A DNA stretch of 64,000 nt from Prostheceraeus crozeri (taxonomy: Eukaryota > Platyhelminthes > Polycladida > Euryleptidae): the NCBI GenBank assembly GCA_907163375.1, contig CAJQUW010007563.1:17501-81500 (forward strand). Reading direction: 5' to 3'. Below, in pieces: positions 56,590-64,000 of the stretch. Below the pieces are notes generated by a model that searched no databases, was not told where the DNA came from, and saw nothing but the letters and a program-made list of their open reading frames with translations. Position 1 is the first letter of the stretch, and each line of letters opens with the position of its first letter. Made by a program: the position numbers and the translations under genes.

Positions 56590-57880
56590 AATCAAATGAA
56601 AGTCAAGTCAAGATGTGCAGTAAGGAACACGAAAAGACAAAACCATTTAGTCTCCTCATTGTCTGAACTTGTGGCAGAATCAGGCTGGAGCTGCGATGCG
56701 ATTGAATTGGAAGAAGATGATGAGTAATGTGGCCAGTGCATGGAGTGCTTGACGGAAGAGGCGGAGTGACACATTTTCTCTGCATTAAGCGATGTCAAAC
56801 ATAATTATTACACCGATCACAAAATTTGACTTCGAATCCGTGAATGATACGAAAAGCCCTTTTACAAAGTAGTTCAAATTTTCATGAAAATCATGACAAT
56901 ACCGGGATTTACAAACACAGCAGATGCGTAATCCATCAAAAAGCGAATTGCTCAGCTAAATACAAGCACAAGCTGATCATGAGATAGAATAGGCTTTGAG
57001 ATACATAGAATGTACATACGTTTAGAAACATTCGAGGAAATCTGCTGAAAATGATTTGACCAGGTGAGATCATCATTGAATACAAATCCAAGTATTTTAA
57101 GAAAACACACAGTTTTAATCTCTGCTACATTTGACAACGGAGAACAAGAAAAATTGATGTTCAGAACTTTCTTTGATGTTCAAACGTCTTTCTTTGATTG
57201 ACTAGCATGCGATGATGCCAATAACAAACGTCAAAATCGTTGGCTTCAGAGGAAAGAAGCAACAAATCATCTGTTTGATGTCGAAAAACAGGAATAATCA
57301 AAGTGATGTCATCAGATTACATTGACACTTTTATCAAAGTCTGATAGGTTGATGTGTACTCAAGGAGAAAAGATAGGAACCTATCAAGGAGCTCTGAGGT
57401 ATACCACTGGCCATCTGTCTGCTGGAACTTACAGTTTCAGCACGTTCAACATGCTGTTGACGTTTATACAGATGGTCATTAATCCAGTTGACAAAGATGT
57501 GCAGTTTCAAACGGCAACTCAGATAGCCATAATAACTGGAACTTATGCGGTAGACAGTCAAACGCATGGCTCAGATCAAAGGTCAGTACACGAAGTGCTC
57601 CTACATTAGATGTTTCTAAAGCTTGACAATTGTATCATGAATGGTAACTAAAGCTCAGGTGGTCGACGACGTGGTCTGTCCGCAAAATGATTTAAACCAC
57701 AACAGTTGAAAATAGATGGGCGATAACTTTGTGAATGATGGGGAGAAAAGAAATCGGACGCAACGTATCTTTTTTGGCAGGAATATAAATAGAATATAAA
57801 TAGTTTTTGGAACTGGACATTCATACGCAACTTTCTACAAACTTGGAACAGAGCCACTTTGGAAGACGGATTGAAAATAT
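56590..57880 (-). pseudogene. Decayed non-LTR retrotransposon (LINE) reverse transcriptase, C-terminal part
   Basis: Minus-strand frames give, in order, family words of LINE reverse transcriptases. Near 57790 is PAKKDTLRPISFLPIIHKVI (compare LRPISLLP..sKV). At 57500-57340 are WINDHLYKRQQHVE and MASGIPQSSLIGSYLF (compare sGVPQGSvLGPlLF). At 57110-56955 are FLKILGFVFNDDLTWSNHF and KPILSHDQLVLVFS (compare KfLGv.fd..LsW..H). Near 56630-56700 is SLILPQVQTMRRLNGFVFS, a tail common in Jockey/CR1-like elements. The pieces lie in different frames with several stops, so the copy is old. The N-terminal half and endonuclease were not found. Clade uncertain. Confidence 0.65.
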
Positions 57881-57884
57881 CTGA

Positions 57885-57888
57885 CATA

Positions 57889-57934
<46 letters not shown>
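57885..57934. repeat. (TA)n microsatellite
   Basis: Short TA tract separating the LINE relic from the Penelope-like cluster. Confidence 0.9.
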
Positions 57935-57938
<4 letters not shown>

Positions 57939-58090
57939 AACTAGAACCCAAATAGTCAAATCAAAAACAATTGATGCACGAGCGCTTTCATTTCAATCAA
58001 TCTTCAGGTGCATTCAAAAATACATTTAAAGTGAATGTTATAGATGATAACATGCATAATGCAAAAAATATGCTATAGATATAAAACGTT

Positions 58091-58450
58091 TCATAGATTT
58101 CTTGTAGATGAATTATTGAGCTTAGGCTTGAATAGATCTATGAAATATCTTTCTTTACATTTGCGTTCTATGTCACTATCAATTAGAATCTTATAAAATG
58201 GGAAAATCTTTAAATGTCCCTTGACACATTTCTCAAGATGTTCACTCAGCTTTATTTGTCTGTAGATGGGATTATCCAATTGCTGTTTGTGGACTCTAAC
58301 TCTGGCTCTTAAGGATGTACCTGTTTCACCTATGTAGTATTTTTTACAGCCATGACAAGTTATAACATAAATCAGATTAGAAGATGCACAAGTCATATCA
58401 CTTTTTATAGCAAATGTTTTTCCATTGAAGTTATAAGAGTTACCTTCCAT
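58091..58450 (-). pseudogene. Penelope GIY-YIG endonuclease domain
   Basis: The frame shows NLIYVITCHGCKKYYIGETG, then TSLRARVRVHKQQ, the GIY-YIG core (here IYV...YIG with the following Arg helix) of Penelope-like elements. Its C terminus ends KPKLNNSSTRNL. It is in frame with the upstream segment, separated by an in-frame stop at about 58475-58477, so the copy is dead. The domain nicks the target for reverse transcription. Confidence 0.88.
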
Positions 58451-58474
58451 TAAAAATTGGCATGTACCACAACG

Positions 58475-59254
58475 TTAGTCATCACATCTAGTGACAGAAA
58501 AAATGTTAATATCATTTTCTAAAAATTTTGATTTACACAGGATTTGTTTCACATTTTTGGATTGCCTTTTGCTGTTAAGAAATAATTTGTCTTTGAAGAT
58601 GTCTTTAGTCTGTGGATCACTTTTCAAAATTGAGTTAAAATGATTAATCATGGGAAGAACATTTATATTTCGAGGATTATGCGTGCATACAAAAGGAATC
58701 ATGGAATTGTTGTTATTTCTTTTTACATCATTATCATTTATTAAGGTTGAACGATCAAGCATTAATGCCTTGGATATACCATCATCGATTAAAGAATTTG
58801 GATAACATTGCTTTTTCAAAAATGATTTCAAGTCATCTAGTCGCTTTTTGCGGATCGATATATCGCTAACAATGATACATATTCTTCTAGCAAGACTGTA
58901 TGGAATTGAACGCTTAATGTGAGATGGATGACAAGAACCAAAATTCAAATATTGGTGCGTATCTGTTGGTTTATAAAAAACATCTGTGAGAATCCTACCT
59001 TCATTTTAAAAAAATAAGGATATCTAAGAAAGGGATCTCATTTTCACTGAATTCCATGGTAAATTTTATATCAGCATTTAATTCATTTAAAATATGATGG
59101 AAAGCATGTAATTTATCTAAATCAAATTCCCATATTAGGAAGCAATCATCCAAATAACGTTTCCAATTTTTTGAAATTGATTTTGCGAAATCTTCTCTCC
59201 ATGTTTCGATGAGTCTTTCTTTTAATTTTACCTCCAAGCATCCAAGGGCAAGGG
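58475..59254 (-). pseudogene. Penelope reverse transcriptase C-terminal part and linker
   Basis: 59254-59001 encodes GCLEVKLKERLIETW and KNWKRYLDDCFLIWEFDLDK (the catalytic YLDD box), then IPFLDI. 58948-58475 continues with the RT thumb and linker (PYSLARRICIIVSD; FVCTHNPRN). The frames are interrupted between 59001 and 58948. The 5' half of the RT is missing. Confidence 0.82.
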
Positions 59255-59866
59255 TAACAATACATTTGTATTCCGAAATGGAAATTATATTCAAATTAAA
59301 GGTACAGCAATGGATCCTAAAGTAGCACCCACTTATGCCACCCTTACCCTTGGATTGGATAATCCCATCTACAGACAAATAAAGCTGAGTGAACATCTTG
59401 AGAAATGTGTCAAGGGACATTTAAAGATTTTCCCATTTTATAAGATTCTAATTGATAGTGACATAAAACGCAAATGTAAAGAAAGATATTTCATAGATCT
59501 ATTCAAGCCTAAGCTCAATAATTCATCTACAAGAAATCTATGAAACGTTTTATATCTATAGCATATTTTTTGCATTATGCATGTTATCATCTATAACATT
59601 CACTTTAAATGTATTTTTGAATGCACCTGAAGATTGATTGAAATGAAAGCGCTCGTGCATCAATTGTTTTTGATTTGACTATTTGGGTTCTAGTTTTTCA
59701 TATACTCGTATATTACTGAATACTGCTTTTTATCTTTTATATTTTCTGTATATATATATATGTATATATATATTCCACATTACCATCCTGTTCTCTGTAA
59801 CTGCATTTCGGATAGTCGGTGTGACGGTCTTTATAGATATAACATATCTATACATATACATGTATA
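59255..59866 (+). mobile_element. Penelope-like fragment, plus strand, internally deleted
   Basis: It starts in RT motif B (FRNGNYIQIKGTAMDPKVAP, then TYATLTLG). It jumps directly to the end of the GIY-YIG region (LDNPIYRQIKLSEH ... STRNL, to 59543) and then the 3' tail. The junction shares cttggattgga-like sequence with both partners. The tail continues past the mariner insertion at 61261. Confidence 0.8.
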
Positions 59867-61260
59867 CAGGTTGAGTCAAAATTAGCCGTGAACAAAAAAC
59901 AAAGGTTTTCTTTCATGCTTATCAAGTTTTGCATCACTAACAGTTGTAAACAGAGATGAATCATCATTCCCATGACTGCGTGATCGATTCGTATTGAAAG
60001 TAAGTCAATCTGTCTAACAATTTTTCATTTCTGATGTAGTGTGATAAGAGATGGAATATACCATTAAAGAGCGAGTTCTGATTGCCTCTTGGGTAATTGC
60101 TGCAACAGGCAACTGTTCTGTAGAGGACTGTAGGCGACGATATCGCATTGAATTCAACAAAGAAGCACCACATCGACAAACCCTGATTGATTGGAAAAAC
60201 AAACTGTTAGAAACAGGTTCTCTTGTGCATCAGAGACCAGGTCAAGGAAGACCAAAGTCCACAGAAAGCCAGGAAAACGAAGAGCGAGTTTTGGGTGCAG
60301 TTCAGAGAGATCCGACAACATCCACTCGTCGTCTCTATGAAGAACTAGAATTGTCTCAGTCCAACGTCTGTAGAATACTAAAGAAGAATGAATTTTATCC
60401 TTATAAGCCACTGTATTGCCAGGAGCTTGTCGATGGAGATGACGACCGAAGGCGCCAGTTTTGCGAAGTAATGCAAAACAGGTTCACCAATGATCCATCG
60501 TTTCTGAGAAAGCTGACTTTTTCAGACGAATGTGTGTTTCATCTGAACGGACAAGTTAATAAACATAATGTTCACTTCTGGTCGACGGATAATCCTCACA
60601 TCAGATTCAGAGATCCAGGCCAAACACCCTCAGTTACCATTTGGGCCTGTATTTCCTTCAATGGAATTACTCACACAAACATTGACACTCGCACAATGAA
60701 TGGGGAAAAATATTGTGAAATTCTCTGTGAAAAAGTTGTTCCTTATTTCAAAAGAAACAAGCAGATGATTTACCAACAGGATGGGGCTAGCAGCCATTAC
60801 TGTGTGAACGCCCGCCAAATTTTGGATCAAGAAATGCCCCAACAGTGGATCGGTAGGCGAGGCTTTATTGAGTGGCCGGCACGGTCACTTGACCTCACGA
60901 CATGTGACTACTGGTTCTGGTCCTATCTTCGAAGTCGAGTATATCATCCTCAGAATGTGATCTTCCCTTCTGTGATAGAACTGACAAATAGAATCCAAAT
61001 GGAAATGACGGCAATTCCTCTCAAAATGTTCCGAGACTCTTTCAGAGATTTCCCGAAACGGCTGCAAAAGTGCTTGTTAGTCAATGGTAGTTTATTTGAA
61101 GGCTAAAGATTGTTATAATTATTTGCTAGTTGAAAAATTATTTCATGTATATAGGCCCTACACAGATTTTTCAAATAAGAAAGTTTTATGAATATAGAGA
61201 CCAGTTGAACAATAATAAAGTTGTTATTATCATTCACGGCTAAATTTGACTCACCCTGTA
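59866..61260 (+). mobile_element. Tc1/mariner-superfamily element 1
   Basis: The element is 59868-61258 (1391 bp). Ends are CAGGTTGAGTCAAAATTAG and the inverted CTAAATTTGACTCACCCTG, flanked by TA duplications. It carries one intact transposase frame and is inserted in a Penelope tail. Confidence 0.9.
60051..61106 (+). CDS. Tc1/mariner-type DDD transposase, intact frame
   Basis: This 351-residue frame has an ATG at 60051. The N-terminal part has two helix-turn-helix regions (IKERVLIASWVIAATGNCSV; QRPGQGRPKS linker; STRRLYEELELSQSNVCRIL). The catalytic core has LTFSDECVFHLNG (first Asp), MIYQQDGASSHYC (second Asp) and EWPARSLDLTTCDYWFWSYL (third acidic residue, Asp). There are 36 residues between the second and third Asp. 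Length and order are those of a whole transposase (about 340-360 residues) and no stop interrupts it, so the copy may be recent. It would cut and paste the element at TA sites. Confidence 0.92.
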   Translation: MEYTIKERVLIASWVIAATGNCSVEDCRRRYRIEFNKEAPHRQTLIDWKNKLLETGSLVHQRPGQGRPKSTESQENEERVLGAVQRDPTTSTRRLYEELELSQSNVCRILKKNEFYPYKPLYCQELVDGDDDRRRQFCEVMQNRFTNDPSFLRKLTFSDECVFHLNGQVNKHNVHFWSTDNPHIRFRDPGQTPSVTIWACISFNGITHTNIDTRTMNGEKYCEILCEKVVPYFKRNKQMIYQQDGASSHYCVNARQILDQEMPQQWIGRRGFIEWPARSLDLTTCDYWFWSYLRSRVYHPQNVIFPSVIELTNRIQMEMTAIPLKMFRDSFRDFPKRLQKCLLVNGSLFEG

Positions 61261-61588
61261 TATAACCTTATGTTTTAGATCTATAGCCTATTTTTTGTAT
61301 TATGCATGTTATCATCTATAACATTCACTTTAAATGTATTTTTGAATGCACCTGAAGATTGACTGAAATGAAAGCGCTCGTACATCACTTGTTTTTGATT
61401 TGACTATTTGGGTTCTAGTTTTTCATATACTCGTATATTACTGAATACTGCGTTTTATTTTTATATTTTCTGTATATATATATGTATATATATATATATT
61501 CCACATTACCATCCTGTTCTCCGTAACTGCATTTCGGATAGTCGGTGTGAGGGTCTTTATAGATATAACATATCTATACATCTATATA
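61261..61588 (+). repeat. Second Penelope tail copy
   Basis: It repeats the 59545-59866 tail (attatgcatgttatcatcta ... tgcacctgaagattgactga ... gatataacatatctatac). With the minus-strand copy at 57935-58090 there are three copies of this tail, as in the pseudo-LTR arrangement of Penelope elements. Confidence 0.85.
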
Positions 61589-63337
61589 TACAGGGTGGCA
61601 CACGTAAACCGCCGGATTTTAAACTTTTATTACTCCTCAAATATTCATCCGATCGTCATGAAATTTCGACTCATACTAGTTTGGAGTATAGGATTTATAA
61701 TGATTATATCTGTTGTACTGAGAATTGTCAGAAAATTGTGATTCTATTGACCGAGTGACATGTAGTAAAATTGACATACCAACAATGTATCTTAACATGT
61801 AAAATTTAATGATAAACTTTTCCCTTTATTTCCCCCACGTCTTTATCAATTCAATAATGACCAAAACGAATTAAGGTAAATGTCATAGAAAAGATTTATT
61901 AAATGAAAAACATTAGAAAAAAGTGTTAGTAGTCATCGAACTTCAACGTGTCCTCCTCCATTCTCGAGGACGGATTCGAGTCGCTTTTGGTAGGCCAGAG
62001 CAGTTTCTCGACACATCTCAGTTATCACTTTTTGAAATGCTTGTATGATGCGGTCCTTCAGGTCTTGCATGGATGTTGACCGTGTATGGCAAACCTTGGA
62101 CTTGACAAAAAACCCCACAAGAAGAAATTGCAGGGCGTTAGGTCAGGTGAACGCGGTGGCCAGGGCATATTAGGAGATCCACGTCCCATCCATCTGCTAG
62201 GCATCTTCTTGTTCAACCACACGCACAGGAAGTCCCCAGTGTGGAGGTGCACCATCCTGCATGAATATGATGCTCCTGCCTCTTCTGTCCGACTGCACCG
62301 CTGGCCAAAATTCCTCCTGTAGCATCTTGAGATACCGATCCTTGTTGACGGAGGTGTCGAAGAAGAACGGTCCGTAGATACCTGATTGACTGATTGCCGC
62401 CCAGACGGTTGTGCGTGGCGAGTGCATAGACTCTTGCTTGATCGAGTGAGGGTTCTGGTTGGCCCAATAACGACAATTGTGGCGATTCACACCACCATCC
62501 AGATGTAAGTGGGCTTCATCGGATTAGGTTAGTTCTACTAAATGGGTCAGGTTGGCTTGGATGCGCTGTAGCTCCTGTTCTGCGAACTCATTCGGTTTTC
62601 CAGATCTTCTTCGTGTAATCGCTGCACCACCTGGACCTTGTACGGATGCCATCCATAGTCATGGAGGATGCGCTGGATAGTGCGGCGACTCACTTGAAGA
62701 GCATTAGATGCACGACGGGTAGATGTGTTTGGGTCTTCCTCGAAGTGCTGCACAACTCGTTCCACATTCTGCTCCGTTCGTTCAGAAGATGACCGGTCCC
62801 GCTTGACAGTCACCACACTATCACTGGTCAACAGGTTTGTGTGCCACCGCTTTATGGTACGGGCATCCGGTGCTCCCGCGTTCTTACCATACTCTGAATG
62901 ATAAAGCCTTTGTACCTCCACTGAATTCTTGAACCATTCGTACCAAGCCGCGCATTTTGCTCGTTCTGCAACCGAATAATCATCCATTCTTCTGTGTTCG
63001 ATTCTTTTCAGATAGTGATTTAATCGTCGAATGGTATTTTATATGACATGGAAGTAACTGAACAATATTCACTTCAAGACTGCGCACAATTCGTTGTGCA
63101 GAATACGATTCATGTTAAGTTAATTAACTTGATCTAGATTTTCGATGTCAACAAAATGACTACATGTCATTCGGTCAATAGAATCAGAATTTTCTGACAA
63201 TTCTCAGTACAGCAGGTATAGTCATCATAAATCCTATACTCCAAACTAGTATTGAGTCGAAATTTCATGACGATCGGATGAATATTTGAGGAGTAATAAA
63301 AGTTTAAAATCCGACGGTTTACGTGCGCCACCCTGTA
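61589..63337 (-). mobile_element. Tc1/mariner-superfamily element 2 with long inverted repeats
   Basis: The element is 61591-63335 (1745 bp). Ends are CAGGGTGGCACACGTAAACC and its inverted counterpart with one change in the first 20. The inverted repeats extend about 170 bases (to tgacatgtagt on the left). TA flanks on both sides. It contains a broken transposase on the minus strand. Confidence 0.9.
61935..62987 (-). pseudogene. Tc1/mariner transposase, frameshifted
   Basis: 62987-62547 gives the N-terminal helix-turn-helix part (MDDYSVAERAKCAAWYEWFK; NTSTRRASNALQVSRRTIQR). Around 62530-62500 lies SDEAHLHLDGG with the first catalytic Asp. 62490-62197 gives TTVWAAISQSG and IIFMQDGAPPH (second Asp). 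62255-62058, in another frame, gives PWPPRSPDLTPCNFFLWGFL (third Asp). At least two frameshifts and a stop near 62547 break it. The order is complete, so it is a dead full-length copy. Confidence 0.85.
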
Positions 63338-63352
63338 TAACCTTATGTCTTA

Positions 63353-64000
63353 GATAAACGCATAAAGAAAGATCCTTTCATTGTTGAGGAAGACCGTTTC
63401 AACAGAAAGCTTCAAAAACTGAAATCAAAAAATCTGATTAATGACGATATTTTTCAAGCTGTCAAAGCTAGTGGATCTCAGCCTTCTAGATTGTACGGAC
63501 TTCCAAAAGTCCACAAAAGTAAAGATGATCCACCATATCGTCCTATCCTGAACATGAGGAATGCTTATTCGGCTAGACTTGCTCGGTGGCTTGATTCGCT
63601 CCTGAAAAAGTGTATTCCTAGAAAGTACACCTTGGAAGATACTTTTCAGTTAGTGGAAAAATTGAAAACTTTTTCCATTGCTGCCAGTCGAGAGTATCAT
63701 CTTTGCAGCTATGATGTTACTAGTCTTTTTACAAACATTCCGGTCAAAAATAAAACTATTGCTTATATTCTGTCCATGATAGATTTTAGCAATTTTCCGC
63801 TGAAGCGAGAAGCATTGGAGTCATTGCTTGAGTTGGCATGTTCGAATATTCTCTTCACTTTCAATAATAATTTATGCTATCAGATTGATGGCATGTTAAT
63901 TGGATCCTGTCTAGGCCCTACCATGGCTGCCTTTGCTATGGATGCGATTGAATCTCAGTTCAATAAGTATAACGGTCTGTCTCCGTTATTTTATCAGAGA
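63353..64000 (+). CDS. Penelope-like reverse transcriptase, N-terminal part (runs off the window)
   Basis: An open frame of 216 codons continues to the last base. It contains SRLYGLPKVHKSKDDPPYRP (the YG.PK.HK box of Penelope RTs), LCSYDVTSLFTNIPV (motif A) and QIDGMLIGSCLGPTMAAFAM (motif B). Its motif B differs clearly from the GTAMDPKVAPTYATL form of the 59255 fragment, so it belongs to a second Penelope lineage. The 5' end follows directly on the tail sequence taaccttatgtcttag; no start codon is evident, so it is 5'-truncated or starts upstream in a lost part. Confidence 0.85.

Larger units (their letters stand above)
57935..59254 (-). mobile_element. Penelope-like element, 5'-truncated minus-strand copy
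   Basis: From 59254 downward it carries the end of the reverse transcriptase, the linker, the GIY-YIG endonuclease and about 150 bases of 3' tail (57935-58090). It abuts head to head with a plus-strand fragment of the same family starting at about 59255. Confidence 0.8.

Overview
The window looks like repeat-dense chromosomal DNA of an animal, most likely an aquatic invertebrate. It carries a Polinton/Maverick, a PolB-bearing inverted element, piggyBac, several hATs with G-run ends, Tc1/mariner, a PIF/Harbinger-like MITE, Penelope-like elements with GIY-YIG domains and a decayed LINE. I found no convincing host gene. The species cannot be named from the sequence alone.

Bases 1-44721 are a nest of elements. 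The outermost is a giant near-palindrome of about 12.3 kb once later insertions are discounted. Each arm carries, from the outside in, a 151-residue ORF, a zinc-finger/endonuclease VII-like/family B DNA polymerase (PolB) gene, a small conserved ORF pointing the other way, and a tandem array of about 28-bp units containing AATAAA. The arms meet at a palindrome centre near 39951. The left arm was split by two later insertions. The first is a 16.3-kb piggyBac (5692-21980, flanked by TTAA), which holds an intact 674-residue transposase ORF and three hAT elements. The second is a 16.1-kb Polinton (23107-39230, flanked by the 6-bp duplication AGTCTC). The right arm still shows both empty target sites, at 41161-41164 and 40678-40683.

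The Polinton has terminal inverted repeats of about 0.48 kb and a recognisable gene set: a membrane-segment protein, penton-like minor capsid protein, packaging ATPase, PolB, a possible PCNA-like clamp, a coiled-coil protein with a phage tail-fibre-like head, a pVI-like protein, major capsid protein, a pX-like protein, a fused phospholipase A2-like/integrase protein and an adenain-like protease. It is treated here as a fossil: it looks young, mostly whole, and broken in about three places. AT-rich throughout, it is dotted with small GC-rich stem-loops and has an A-rich motif just before nearly every start codon.

Bases 44722-64000 hold lower-order repeats. These are a dispersed repeat family, a divergent satellite, TA microsatellites, two related hAT MITEs (one with a BED-finger remnant), a fold-back repeat pair around a Harbinger-like MITE, a decayed LINE reverse transcriptase, and a cluster of Penelope-like fragments. 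Two different Tc1/mariner elements have inserted at the same TA-rich spot in two copies of the Penelope tail.
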